Source: Apophysomyces variabilis (Eukaryota; Mucoromycota; Mucoromycetes; Mucorales; Mucoraceae). From it: a stretch of DNA of 64,000 nucleotides. Position numbers and translations under genes: made by a program. This document shows, one piece after another, positions 23,348 through 35,834 of this stretch; the first letter of the stretch is position 1, and each line of letters opens with the position of its first letter. The notes beneath the pieces are model-generated. The model saw nothing but the letters and a program-made list of their open reading frames with translations. It was not told the origin of the DNA and did not search any database. The stretch lies in NCBI GenBank assembly GCA_002749535.1, contig MZZL01000390.1, positions 854,253 to 918,252 of the forward strand. The letters run 5' to 3'.

Positions 23348-25418
23348 TTAAGCAAATTCCAAATCGTAGTTATAGTACAACGGCATCAGTGCAAACACAA
23401 GGAATACAATCCACGAAACAACAAGCCAAAAGCAATAGAAAGAAGTATAAACATAAGACTTGTCTGGTAGTAGATAACTACCGATACGTTGAAGTGCCTT
23501 GACTCTCTCTGTCTTATCCACCGTTCCCTCTTTCTGCTGTTGGACCACATTTTCTAACCTCTTCTCTCTTTCCTTCTTGTCAGCTTGGAGCCAGCCATTC
23601 AACAAAGTATGATCCATGTACCAAAATACGCCCACTAGTACCGAGGAACCAACGGCCAAAACGAGATAAAGAATCATGACTCCATCGTACTCCTGTTGGA
23701 GATCCTCCGCATTGTCATGAGGATCGCCGTCATGGTAGGTTAGATCTTGAACATAGCCTACCAACACCGAAACAATGGTAGTCCCGATATTATTGGAACA
23801 TTTTTTCAAAGCCATGCCTGTGCCTGCCAGCTCATGCGGTAAGAGCAACGAGGTAGACGTCAGGACGGAGACGGGCCCGAGCGCCAGGGCTATGGAAAAC
23901 AAAATCATACCAACAGCAGGTACCGTCCATGTGTAGGCCAGCAAGATCAAGGAGATCAGGAGAATCAATGTGGCAATAAAGACTAGAGAATACAGATGTT
24001 ATGTTAGTCAGTGCCTCTTCTATGCGTGTCATCATATTAAACAATTCTAAAACACTTTACGACTTGTCAGGCGTTTGCCATATCGATGGACCAGGATACC
24101 CATCACGGGAGCAATCACGATTGGTGCTGCTTGTGTAAGACTACTTTGGTACTAAAATAAGGCAAATGTCAGAAAATAAGCATTTTCTTATATATCCATC
24201 ACGTCTTACGCCGGCCATAACACTTGTCGTCTGGAATCTGAACTGGATAAACTCTCTAAATAAATCGCGGATTTTAGCTTCGACTTTCCTTCGGATTAGA
24301 GTTAGCAAACATACGTTGCAATATCGTCAAAACTACTAAACACACTGGACATGATCAGCTGCGTCCAAGGCACCATCCAAAACGTGGCGGGCAGGTGCAG
24401 TAAAAGCCGGGTAGACCATTTAAATGATTGCCGTTGTTGGAATTGGTTATGATACTGTGCCTTAGGATGGACGACTTCCCGGCCAGCGAGAGTGGCCCAA
24501 CCTTTTTGATACATAACCAACCAGTAAACAGTATTTGTAAAAAGACCCAAGGCACAGAAACCTGTAGCGATGTGGATAGGCCAAGTGTGTGACCCAGTTT
24601 TATTCACAATGGGATAACACACCATCTTGGCTGCCCACTTGGTCAGGCGAGCAATGCAGAGAAGAATACCAACGATGATAGCTAGCTGCTTATCACGGAA
24701 CCAGCGCGATAAAATTCCTGTTAAAAGTAGATAAGAACAAGCATAGAGATAAAGCAAGGGAGAAATGCAAGAGATAATGGATATGTGACTGACCTTCCTG
24801 CATAGTAACAATCATGCCTCCTCCAAGCCCAATAATGATCTGACCCGTGACCATAAGAGGGTAACTGTTTGCATTGGCGGCGATGGATACCATGGCACTA
24901 CCAATAAAGATAATAGTGCTTACGAGCGTAGTACCTCGAATGGATCCAAGACTGGACAGGTCATCCACAAAAATACCGGCTAAAAGCGGTAGGACCGTAT
25001 TGACAAGAGTTACAGAGGATAACAGGATACTAAATTGGGTGTTGTTGATTTGCATCGACTAACCAACATAATCTTACTTAAGGTCTCCATAAACCAGCTA
25101 AACCGAAAATTACCTTTTTAAGGGTTGTCTTCAACGTACCCATGGTAGCTTCTAGGTAATGACAGCCCACTATTATTTTCGACGGAAAAACAAGCCGTAG
25201 GGGTTAATACACGACAAAGCAACTGAAACCAATGTTTTACCTGGTAAAGCAAGCATCAAAGCCAAGATAGAGAGTTTCAGCTGCCATGATGTCTTTTGGA
25301 AGAGGTCTTCTTCGGAAGAAGTGTAATTGCTTTTATGAGACGATGTAGAAATTATATCTTGAACGAATGATAATTCATCATGTTTAGACTTTTCCTCTCG
25401 TTTTGGAGGTATAGTCAT
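23348..25418 (-). CDS. major facilitator transporter, MFSD1-like
   Basis: Twelve-helix MFS protein of the MFSD1 group; animal MFSD1 is lysosomal and exports dipeptides. Seven exons (25418-25241, 25151-25114, 25058-24794, 24717-24315, 24255-24210, 24151-24061, 23982-23348) give 551 aa. The hydrophilic N-terminus (about 45 aa, SSEEDLF) precedes helix 1. The family feature NNTQFSILLSSVTLVN is in helix 2, and GGGMIVTMQEGILSRWFRDK marks the helix 4-5 loop. The second half contains MGILVHRYGKRL (MFS loop 8-9 motif) and LAGTGMALKKCSNNIGTTIVS. The C-terminus has a charged loop and ends in a last hydrophobic helix. Two internal exons are only 38 and 46 nt. Role in vacuolar export is inference from animal MFSD1. 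It shares a 766-bp divergent intergenic region with the GDSL gene. Confidence 0.87.
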
Positions 25419-26184
25419 CTAGAAAATGGCAAGATAAAAGGAAGAAAAAGAGGTACAGGATTATGTGTTCGATGTTTTTCTCTTTTTTTGGTTTAAACGG
25501 CAAATCGGAAAGACATCAAGGAGAGGGATCGGTTTGGTTCCTAAGCCGCACGTCCGCCCATTCGAGCAAAATCTGCCATTGACCGTTGCCGTTTGCTGCA
25601 GTGAATGGAGCGGAGGTTGTATGCCAACCAGAAAAGAGGAAAAAAAAAACTTTTTAAAAACCCATTTTCAGCCGATTAACCTGCTGTTGCCTTTACCTGG
25701 TCAACCCATTGTTATGATAGTAAGATCACGTAGATATGTTCATAGCTTCATCAAACGATGGATTGCTACGCTTGATTTTTATTTGACACTTTCTAGGAAA
25801 CGAAATGAAATGAATAACGAGAATTGAGTATCGCATGTCTATTTTAGAGACTGAATTCCCTTTTTTCTAGATTATTGCGGTTTGTGTGACCTCAACAAGA
25901 TCGTCCATGCTTTTTTGTGATCCCTCAATCCCATAAATAATATCGAATATCTCATTCCCGATAGGTCAATTTTCTGTGGAGAATGCTATACCCGTCCTTA
26001 TATTCGTTTGTGTAAGCTAGATCGGTCATCTTGACCAGTGATCGTCGCATCGTTTCATTAAAGCAACTATCATTTCTTTTGGTGACGTGGATAAAAATAA
26101 TATCGCCCCTTAAGGTTCAATAAATAAGTAGTGTTACTACGAAGCAATAAAATAAAGCCCTAACTCTTTTCCCCAACTTCTGCT
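25419..26184. other. divergent intergenic region
   Basis: Head-to-head space between the MFS gene (-) and the GDSL gene (+). It must hold both promoters. A 120-codon plus frame at 25465-25827 has no motif or good context and is taken as chance. Confidence 0.5.
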
Positions 26185-27567
26185 ATGAGATCACTACTTG
26201 CACTCTCATTGTTACCTGTGGTATGGTCTCAGACTATCAAAAACTTGGTTGTTTTTGGTGATTCCTATTCAGGTACACAGTTCATTCTCTTTCTCTTTAT
26301 CTCCCTTCTTAACAGTAGCCACAGATGCTGGAAACTTCCAACGATGGACGAATGGTCCCCTTTGGAGTGAACATCTTGCTGTCGGCTGGAACGCTTCCCT
26401 CCATAGTTTTGCCACCAGTGGCGCAATGTGCGACAACGCTCCCTTCAGCAACCTCACGGATTTAGAAACCACCTCAAGTGTAAAGGACCAAGTGGAGCAC
26501 TATTACTCATTGTCACTGAATCATACCGTAAACGAAACTGTCTTCGCATTCTGGGTCGGTGCAACTGATATCCAAAATGCTTTCAAATTACAAGGTATAG
26601 GAAGACTTTACGCCAGCTTCTGTAATTCATTTCTCACACTGCATATCATAAGGTGAACATAATGGGGATTTGGATGTCAGGGACATAGCCACCTGCATCA
26701 TAAAACAGATGGTAAGATAAGAATCTTTGTCTTGTCATATATATGTAGCTTAACTTTTGTCATCTTTTCTCTCCGTGGTTGTAGCGCGATTTTCGACGTG
26801 TGTCTGGTGCAAACCGACTTTTGTTGCTTAATGTACTTCCTCTTCAACACTTACCTTATTTTTCCGGAACAGACATGGAAGAAAATCGTGGCAAAGCAGC
26901 AGCGGATCTCAACAAACTGTTATTACAGGAGGCCAATAGAATGAACAAATACCATCATGCGTTGGAATTGGATATAGTGGATGTATATACTCTTCTTTCC
27001 GATATTATAGCCGATCCAGCGATGTTCAACTTTACAGATGCTACAACTCCTTTCTGGGACAACTGTCAGGGCCAATGTGCTGAGGAGAATATGAACGAGT
27101 ATGTCTGGTGGGACCAGACGCACCTGACAGGCGGAGTCCATGAGAAGATTGCCAACAGCATCCTTTCAGCAGCATCCTATACTGCTTCTACATGGGTGAA
27201 ATCGGAGGAAGTCCAAGGATTGATTGATGACAAAAACTCGCCTTATCGCGCGAAGAATTATATTTCACCGCCCAACACTGGCCTGATAAGTAGACTTTCC
27301 GACGAAGTAAACGCTGCGAAAAAGAATGCTAAAAACACATCACAACAGCAATCAACAGCAGTAGAGGAAGACAAAGACATTAAGTCATCAGTTGGGCACT
27401 CTTACTTAATGTTCAGCTTAGTCGGGCTGGTGTGCCTTGGTATTGTAGTAGGAATCAGAAAAAGACGAAACTCGAACGCGTTCAGCAATGTGTCCAGCCT
27501 ATTTAGCTCTCGGCGGGGACCACGCTTCACTCCCTTGCGAAAAGTCGACGACAGTGTAATGGCGTGA
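26185..27567 (+). CDS. GDSL-type (SGNH) esterase/lipase, membrane-anchored
   Basis: Secretory-pathway hydrolase of ester bonds. Four exons (26185-26272, 26325-26594, 26653-26711, 26785-27567) give 399 aa. A short signal peptide (MRSLLALSLLPVVWSQ) leads into block I FGDSYSDAGN, which carries the nucleophile Ser. WVGATDI is block III (a GxND variant), and WWDQTHLTGGVH is block V with the catalytic Asp and His (DxxH). Several NxS/T sites suggest glycosylation (NHT, NET, NFT, NTS). A hydrophobic segment near residues 345-365 followed by RKRR suggests a single C-terminal membrane anchor with a short cytosolic tail. The first acceptor could also be 9 nt upstream (26315), adding three residues. Substrate unknown. 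Confidence 0.87.
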
Positions 27568-28122
27568 ATTATCAAAATATTCGTTGTCTTCTTGCAACGC
27601 CAAAAAGACGGGATGCCGCTTCTGTCTACTGCATCAAATTCGGATAAAGAAGAAAGTCTCTTCATAGAGGCATCACAATCATGTGTATGTGTACATTACA
27701 AATTGAAAATCATCTTCATTTTTTTTTAAAAAAAAAAGACTTGCTCTTTTTGCTAAAGCATGTGTCTTTGTGTGGTTTCGTTCGGCTGCTTCCTTTTTGT
27801 TCGACGAAAATAGTATAGTGTGCTTTGTGAAGGTTCAAAAGAAAACAAGTTTGTTTCTGCAAATGTGTTGTTTTCCATACGCATCCTGACGGCTTGTAAC
27901 CAACAGGTTTACATTTCTTTCACGGTAAATAACCTAAACCCTTTCTAGTTTTCTGAAATTGGAGAGAGTACGCGATGCAGAGATGCCTATTATCATCGTA
28001 TTGGGGTCTGCCTCACAATTAGAAAAAACGTGTCAGGGAACTGTGAGCTATATTAACACATGTTTATTACGCGCCTTCTTTCTTCCTTTCTGGTTTCTTT
28101 AGCAGCACTGCTTTCAGTCTTC
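27568..28122. other. intergenic, no gene seen
   Basis: About 550 bases. A T/A-run at 27718-27737 follows the GDSL gene. Just before the homeodomain ATG lies a pyrimidine-rich tract ending TTTAG, which may be a 3' splice site of a 5'-UTR intron. Confidence 0.5.
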
Positions 28123-29565
28123 ATGTTTCATTCTCCAATGTATCCTGTGGTGCACAGGCCACCTAACGAAAATGAATGGTCACTCGCACCCGAAGACATG
28201 AGACCAGCTAGCCCCGTGAGCAAACCACGTATCTTGCTCGATCAACTTCTTCGGCACTTTGGCGATCTACCCAGATTTGTCTTCCATGCCGATTTCCCTT
28301 TTTTCGCTCGACTTTGGTTAAATTACCAGTGCCAGCTTCTTCTCGCTAAAGATCCAAAGTGGAGATTGTCGGTATATACTTGGCTTGGAGAGGCATTAGA
28401 CGGTATCCAATATCGACTTGACCGTATAAACCCCAGTGAGCAAGAAGTAGAAGCATCTACTTCGTGTATAGCGGCCGCATTGGTGAAACTCAAGGGTCGT
28501 ATGACTTGCATGCGTGAGGTCCTGAAAACTTCTGAATTCCGTAGCCTCTGGCCTGGTCGAGATTTTCATGGCGCGACTGCTCCATTGGGTGAGACCCTCA
28601 ACAAGACGCGTCAAAGTGTGGTACCGCCATCAAACGCGCACGAACAAAAGTTACTGCATTTAGACACTCTCAAATCTGAGCAATCCAACACCTATTATGG
28701 ACCGCCTATGGTTTCCTGGTCAAGCAGACAGCAACGGATACCAATTGGTTTACCTGAGCTGTGCTATCAGCCATTCCAGGATTGTTTACCAACGGCACCA
28801 TTCATTCCTTCGGACATGTCCGGACATATGCCGTCTTGCTACCCGGAACAGCCAAGTACCTCGATGGCGCTAGTTTGCTCACCACCATGGGCTGTCCCTA
28901 CCGAACGTATTCTTGACAATCCAACAACTTCCAATTCCGTGGCTGATGACAATAATTTCACTTCTTCTATCTCACCTATTTCTTCTTCTTATACTCACGA
29001 TTCAGACATTTCTGAAAAGAGATCCGAAGATATGGCCAATAGCGATGACGAGAAGGAAGATGCTGTACTCACGGATGACGACCAAAGGGACAGAGATTAC
29101 GAAGAAAGCAGTGAAGAAGAAGAGGAGGAGGAGGAGGAGGAAATGGAAGATGGTGACGAAAGCGAGGATTTCATATGCAAAAGCACCAAGAAGAAGAAGA
29201 GATCTTACCGTTCATTCTTGTATCCATCCAAGAAAACAAGCGGGCAGCGACGTCGACGTACGGCCACGTCATATGATAGTGAGACTACACATTATCTGAA
29301 GTCTGTATTCTTCAATATCTACAGCAAACAGGATAAATTGACAAAGGAACAACGACTGCGGGTGCAACGGCACACAGGACTAAAACCAAGAAACATTACC
29401 TACTGGTTCTCAAACCATAAGAGAAGATTCCAAACTGCTCTTCAAGTATTTAGGCAAACAGTTCGAGAGAGTAATGGACAAATCAAGACCTACGATGACT
29501 TTCTGGAATGGAGACGGAACCATGGCTTACCAGAGGAAATAGTAGAGGACCAGTTGTACAAATGA
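28123..29565 (+). CDS. homeodomain transcription factor
   Basis: Nuclear DNA-binding protein, 480 aa, one coding exon. Residues about 370-435 form a homeodomain: a basic arm (QRRRRTATSY), helix 1 with LKSVFFNIYSKQDK, helix 2 with KEQRLRVQRHTGL and recognition helix NITYWFSNHKRRFQ. The helix has the invariant W, F, N and R positions, with Ser-His-Lys around the invariant Asn. Ahead of it are a low-complexity Ser region, a long acidic tract (about ten consecutive Glu near 340) and a KKKKR basic cluster. I chose ATG 28123. The upstream ATG 28060 would add 21 hydrophobic residues that look like a polypyrimidine tract plus acceptor (TTTCTTTAG) read as protein. Relation to fungal mating-type or TALE homeodomains cannot be settled here. 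Confidence 0.85.
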   Translation: MFHSPMYPVVHRPPNENEWSLAPEDMRPASPVSKPRILLDQLLRHFGDLPRFVFHADFPFFARLWLNYQCQLLLAKDPKWRLSVYTWLGEALDGIQYRLDRINPSEQEVEASTSCIAAALVKLKGRMTCMREVLKTSEFRSLWPGRDFHGATAPLGETLNKTRQSVVPPSNAHEQKLLHLDTLKSEQSNTYYGPPMVSWSSRQQRIPIGLPELCYQPFQDCLPTAPFIPSDMSGHMPSCYPEQPSTSMALVCSPPWAVPTERILDNPTTSNSVADDNNFTSSISPISSSYTHDSDISEKRSEDMANSDDEKEDAVLTDDDQRDRDYEESSEEEEEEEEEEMEDGDESEDFICKSTKKKKRSYRSFLYPSKKTSGQRRRRTATSYDSETTHYLKSVFFNIYSKQDKLTKEQRLRVQRHTGLKPRNITYWFSNHKRRFQTALQVFRQTVRESNGQIKTYDDFLEWRRNHGLPEEIVEDQLYK

Positions 29566-29902
29566 AAACAAATTTAATTCGAATAATAATCAATTTGCCT
29601 TAGCAAGAAGTGTTTAATCTTTGTCTGTCTTACCATTTTGCGTTCACACTCTGCTTCCACAGTGTACGGATATAGTGGCCCTACGCACTATTACCTACTT
29701 CTCTGTGTTTCCTTTCTGTCTTCCAACTATTCGTCATTATCAGCATAGCAACCCGGTAGCCGAGGGATGTGCGATTGGCTCGCCGATGATCTAGTAACAT
29801 TTTCCCGAGTCACTGACGCGTGTGCCTTTTTTGTCCGAAATTTGGCACGCGTCTAAAAGAGCGCGTTTTTACTCCGCTGTTACCATACCATAACAGAAGT
29901 CC
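29566..29902. other. intergenic, no gene seen
   Basis: About 340 bases between the homeodomain gene and SCC2, on the same strand. No ORF or repeat of note. Confidence 0.6.
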
Positions 29903-32900
29903 ATGACATCGAAATCAATTACACAGCATGAAAAAAGGTTGTTCTCAGGAAATGCTAAACATCCGACTGGAGCTTCTAGTCGAATAAAGAAAGCTATGCA
30001 CGCTAATCGTGACCGACATCATCGACCAAAGATCATGACAAATAAGGCGGAGCATGCAGTACAGACCAGGAACCATATCACAAAAGCTAAAACCGATATA
30101 CACAATACTTTGATGGAATGCTCTTCAGAAGAAGACGAAGAAGAGGATGATATACCGCTCAATCAACGTCGAGCAGCAATAAATAAAGATACGCTGAATC
30201 TTAGGACAGAATCGGAAATCGAAGCGTCCGTGAATGATACAGAAGTAACGGTAGAGACATTTCAGGAACAGAGTCAAGGTACGATTTAATCAGCTCGAAT
30301 AAACAAATAGTATGCTTATAAAAAGCTACAAATTAGTGATACTCAACAAATTCGTCCAGTGCATGGATAATATGTGTTATTTCTTGGATGAGGAAGTCGA
30401 CAACAAGAGCAGTGACGACGACAACGACACGGTCAATAATATAAATGTACGAGTAACAAGAATGCCTTCACTTAGGAAATTTACATCCCTGGCTTTGAAA
30501 GCTGCGCAATACAAATGTATTCAAGATGTGGATATGTCGAAGTTTAGTCGTGTGTTGAGATATATGGAGAAAATTGTCGCTGATACCGTCAACATGGACA
30601 TACTAGAGCAATACTGCGAGCTGTTAAAACAACATACCAACACAATGATCATTGCAGAAAACGTAACGAAGATGCTAGAACAGATATCAGCGGCGCTTGA
30701 GACGGGTGGGATGGTATTCGATATTCTAACCGCGTGCAAACTGAATAAACAGGTATTAGGGAAAGATTGAACCATATCGGCAACAAACTAAATACAATAA
30801 CATTATTAGATTCTTTCTGACAATGTCATTTTATCTTCCTTAAGGCTGGTGCGCATGCAACTAGAGAACACCATCTACCCTCTTATTGACTTGAGGAGTT
30901 TTGAAGATGATGTAACAAACTGTAAGTTTCAGATTCCTTTTGCTTATAACCGAAGTCCTCATTGTCTTATTTATCCATGAATAACAGTAAATAATGACGT
31001 ACGCTCATTCCTGGCTCTGGCGGAATCAATACCTGATGCTAAAAAATACCTATCTGGACTACTCCCATTGATTATACGGTTTCTTCGACGAGCATCCTTA
31101 CTTTTACAACAAGACGAGATTGACGATAATGCCATCATCTTGATTGCTTATACTAGTATGGGTCCTTTTTTCCATGAGTACGCGCAGAAAAATACTTCCT
31201 GTCTTCTCAACGTAACGGACGATACAACAGCTGCAAACGCTTATGAGCAACTGAAATTTGGCGCCTTGGACATGCTTAAAACGTTATTTAGTGCATACCC
31301 ACATCATCGACTATGGATATTAGAGGAACTTTTAACTAGTCTTAGCAGTTTTACGACGATAGAACGATCAGTAAAGCGATTCCGGTTGAAAGATAACGCT
31401 ACGATCCATGTAACGACTGCGCTATTTATGCATTTGATTCAGTGTTGTTGTATGGTAAAGAGTGCTACCGAACAGCATACTCTGCGCAAATGGGCACTTA
31501 GGCAACAAAGATTGCGAAAGGATGACGACCAGAAACAATTAGCTGAGCACGAGAATAAGCTAGTGCAGCATGCGTCTGACATTTGGAAGGCTGGTATCGA
31601 ATCAGCAACACAAAGTGCTTCCTTCTTTCTGGAATTTCTGCTATCCAAGTAAACACTGAGCGAAAACACCGCTCATCTGTACTTACAGCATATTGTAGGT
31701 GCCGATCACGAAAACGGGATGCTTATTCAGTGACAGAATATAGAGCCATCATGGAAAGTATGATGGAGGATGTGCTCGTAGTGCTGAATTATCCCGAATG
31801 GCCAGTTGCAGAACTGATTATGAGGGTATTCACTAAGATTTTGGTAGGCAAAATCGTATAACATAAAACGTCTCTAATGCCCGCAACAGATAAGTCAAAT
31901 CGAAAGTGAAAAATCAGACGGATACCTCAAATCTTTAGCAATTCATTGGTTGGGCGTCATTGTTGCCAGAATCAAATCTGGTTTGAATCGGTTATCTGGT
32001 GGACATATGAATTTCACTCCGGAATGGACATATGAGTTGAATTCAAAAATACCTTTTCAAGTACGTATAGAATGTGGAGAAAGTCAAATACTCATCATGA
32101 ACAGATGAATCACGATACCTCGGTAGATTCGTTGCGAACAATGTATCAATGCCAGTTAAGTCTACTACAAATTGTTATTGCCGATACAGACGTGTCCATA
32201 AGCCAAGTATGTATAAGACTTGAAATCACTATCAGCCATGTACACTTACGCGTAACTTAGTTTTATCTATCTAACTGGGGATATGCGAACGCGTTGCTCT
32301 GGAGCAAAACACAAGGACAAGGTGAAGATACTGTTTGGCCAGAAGAGTTTGCTATGACCGTACGGGATATGGCCAAAGAGATATGGCATCTTTGCTTAAG
32401 CATGGCTAGTGACTCTTGGAAAGAAAAGAGGTTAGTCATGAGATAATGTATATTTCCCAATGCGCTGAATAAGCCGATAGTGTCATTGATACATCAGATT
32501 TCAACCGAGAAGACATCAAGCTATTGACCGAGTTGTTGGCTGCCCGTGGATCGCTGTATAACAGTTACAAATTGCTTCTATCGCATATTACTGGATGCTT
32601 GGATCATACTGTGGTTACTTTTAGAGCCAAAGCTTTAAAGTCCCTTGGACAAATAGCAGCTGAAGTTCCTGAAATTCTCGAAGAGGTATGGAGCGTAACC
32701 TACTATTTATATACCTATGCGTTAACATGTTCACGTACGACAGATTCATGTACGTAATACCATCCTGCGACACGTTCAAGATAATTCTTCATCCGTACGC
32801 GATGCTGCAGTAGAGGTCATTGCGAAATACCTGGGACGTCAGCTGCACGTGCCAGTAAATGTGTACAAAGCCATTAATACCCGCATTACGGTGAGTTGTG

Positions 32901-35834
32901 CAACGCCATTGTATCAAAACGGCAGTATTGAATAAATGCCTGCTTCACTAGGACACAGCCGAGAACGTCCGTAAGCGCGTCGTCAAGCTTTTCCGTGAAA
33001 TATACGTTAAATGCGACGACCGAAATATCAAAATTGATATAGCATCAAAATTAATCCAACGCATTGGTGATGATGATATCATTATTAGCGAACTTGCTCT
33101 CAAAGCTACTCAAGAAGTTCTTTTTCTTCCGTTTCAAGACATTGAGAAAGACGATAGTGACTATTTTGGATATTCTTACGCGAACGCGCCAAAAGAGCGC
33201 AAGCGACGCATTGTAGAGCTGACAGGAATCATTACTGTGGCTGTCGCTAAGTCTGCTTTAGCGGATTCGGAATCAGACACCTCACTGGCACAAATCGTTG
33301 AAAAGGTAGGCTTTAGTGAACGGACTCGTTATATGCTGATGATCGCATGCTAGACCATGAAGACATGTGATGACAAAACGCGATTACGGTATGAGAAGAT
33401 ATTTCAGTGGATTATTGATTGTCTATTTGAGCGGATGTTGGCTCTGGACGAAAGTGGAGAAAGAGAGAGCTTCATTCATTGCTTGACGACAGTCTACTCT
33501 TTCACAAAAACATGTCCAAACCTGTTGCGTGAGAGCCAAATTTCGATGCTTCAACCATATCTAACAGTTACGGATGAGGTAATAGTGGCATCTGAAGATT
33601 GCTTGTCCATACCATATAACGTTGTTACCAGAGTGATTTAAGAATGGCGCGGCATGTGCTGACGATTTACCGAGATATTTTGCCAAACATGAGAACTCAT
33701 GATCGGGAATTTATGGGATTAATGGAAAAGGCATTAATGCAGCTGTGGATGCGGGGTCCACTAGAGGTAACGCTTACCTTAATACGGCACACACCGCCGT
33801 CAGCATATCTCACATTTACTAGCTTATGAACGGCGTCATATCCTGCCTTTGTTCTACAGTTGATCATATCACGCACCGGGACCATCTGCTTGCAAAGATG
33901 CTTACGTCTTGTCTTGGTATTGAGACACCTTTTGTATGCAAATTATCTGACACTAAGTGTAGAAAAACTCAAGGACGATCAGAAGAGCATTATGACTAGA
34001 GACGTAACGATTAGAATGCCAAACATTATCTCAAAGATGTTGCTGAGCTGTGGCTCTCTTTGCCAAAATTTCGATTTCGACGCGAAAACACAGCAAAACA
34101 ACGAAAACCTTGAAGATGCAGGACTGACACATCACGTAAGATAACAAATATTAAGCGAAGACTAAATTAGTGCCTTTGATAGGATAATGTTGCTGGATCA
34201 GTGTTTGGGTTATTGCATTATTTTGCAAGTGACGAGATAAATACAATCGACTCAAGCGGTCAAATTCGGACAATGGCCTTGCGCAGTCTAGGTTATCTTT
34301 TTACGACCTATCCAACGTTTATGATATCGGAAGCAAATACTAGCCTACTTGACCAGATATTCCAACTGGAGGATGACAGCATGAAGATAGAATTGATGAA
34401 AGTCTTCAAGCAGTTCTTGGCCGCTGAAGAAACACGACTTAAAAAGCAGGAAAAAAGTAAGTTGCATTAAAGTTAAAATAGTGTACTTAAGAATGGATGG
34501 AAAAATCAGTCGCAGGTGCTTCTCTCTTCGAAAAGGTCATTGATGTAGATACATTGCTTGGGAATACTGCAGAATTTGCAGAATTAGGGTATAGCTTGAC
34601 AATTAAATTATTTTGTTTGGTTTCTCACATGGATATGATAGTGTCAATGGTTCAATTATGCAGAGATACCTTGGCAAGGTTTTAAAGTGTGCCTTGGGCA
34701 AGAATATGCAGCTTCGTTATGCCGCATTCGAAGTTATTGCTGCTGTTATTCACCAAGGCCTGGCCCATCCGGTGCTGGTAAGCAGTGTCCTCATGACGAT
34801 AGAAACTTAACCATGTCATTTTCCGCAGTGCATGCCTTGTATTGTTGCAGCAGATACCAGTCCTGACCTAGTATTACGGAACAAGGCATACTATTTGCAT
34901 AAATTTGCACACGATAAATATGGCGCCGTCCTGTATAGCAATTTGATCGAATATTTGCAAGCTGCGTTCGAATACCAGCGGATACTTTTCGGCAATCATC
35001 TGAAAGGTACCATGTCAAAGGAAAACGATTGGCATTTTAGTGACATTTTTCGCTAGGCTATGGATTGGGAAAAGATACCAAAACAGATGCGCTTTTGGGT
35101 CCAACCTATGACATATTGAAGTCAAAGAAAAAGATCAAGTTGCACTTCCTAGAGACTTTAGTGAAACCTTTTGAGTTTGATCTGAAAACCACAAAGGTCG
35201 ATGAAGTGAGTTTGATATGCCAATCTATATGGACACTAATACATTGCATAAGCTGGATATCCATTTTTTCCGATTTATAGCTGACAACATGCTAACACTG
35301 GAGTTCACCTCGTCAGAAGAGGTTCTATGTGTGTTGTATTTGATTAATCGCGTACAAATGAGCACCGGTGCAGACGTTTTATCCTACCTTCAATTCCTAG
35401 AAGAACGGGGAATAATCGGCATGATGGATCTCGATTCTGAAGAGAATGGCGAAAATGACATGAATATCGTCGATCCAGATTATGAGACTGCAGCAACGGC
35501 ATCTGCTGCATTGTATATTCTTCTTTATGCAAAATCGACGTTGATGGATATCTATAGTATCCATGAAAGGTAATTCATCTCTTGTAGAGTTTACATGAAG
35601 AGAATACTTACACAAGCTAACAGAGAAATACAAGACTATGAACCTAACGAACGAAATAAATCCAAGCCTATTCTAAGAAACTTGGACATGACCGGTGTTG
35701 TGGATTGGTCCGCAAATTTGGCCTACATTCGCACAGGAAAAATGACAGCTTCCTCGGCAAGAGATGCCTATGACAAATTTAAAGCAATCATGATGGTTAA
35801 TGAAAAGGATACTTTTTCTGAAGACGAAGATTAA
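29903..35834 (+). CDS. SCC2: cohesin loader Scc2/Mis4/NIPBL
   Basis: Large HEAT-repeat protein that, with Scc4, loads cohesin on chromatin. I resolved 22 exons totalling 1607 aa: 29903-30278, 30337-30752, 30810-30921, 30988-31648, 31699-31843, 31890-32060, 32105-32206, 32261-32430, 32481-32685, 32744-32890, 32952-33305, 33354-33578, 33632-33766, 33823-33916, 33963-34135, 34183-34456, 34516-34588, 34642-34777, 34829-35006, 35057-35205, 35253-35569, 35624-35834. The N-terminus is basic then acidic. HEAT repeats follow, with VRKRVVKLFREIY and the Nipped-B C-terminal domain: CGSLCQNFDFD, GQIRTMALRSLGYLFTTYP, ELMKVFKQFLAAEETR and GLAHPVL. The exon-17 acceptor could be 34491 (35-nt intron) or 34515 (59-nt). 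The last intron is taken as 54 nt (35570-35623). Every junction is in phase. Confidence 0.93.

Noticed and set aside
25465..25827. 120-codon plus frame in the MFS/GDSL promoter region
   Set aside because: Composition is irregular, there is no motif, and it lies where two divergent promoters are expected.
28060..28122. Hydrophobic N-terminus (signal-peptide-like) on the homeodomain protein
   Set aside because: The segment is a translated pyrimidine tract ending TTTCTTTAG, typical of a 3' splice site. A secreted homeodomain factor is implausible, so the start was moved to ATG 28123.
35570..35587. Apparent 18-nt intron near the end of SCC2 (GTAATT..TTGTAG)
   Set aside because: A 54-nt intron from the same donor to the acceptor at 35623 also keeps frame, has a CTAAC-like site and gives a better fit to the conserved Scc2 end, so no record-short intron is needed.
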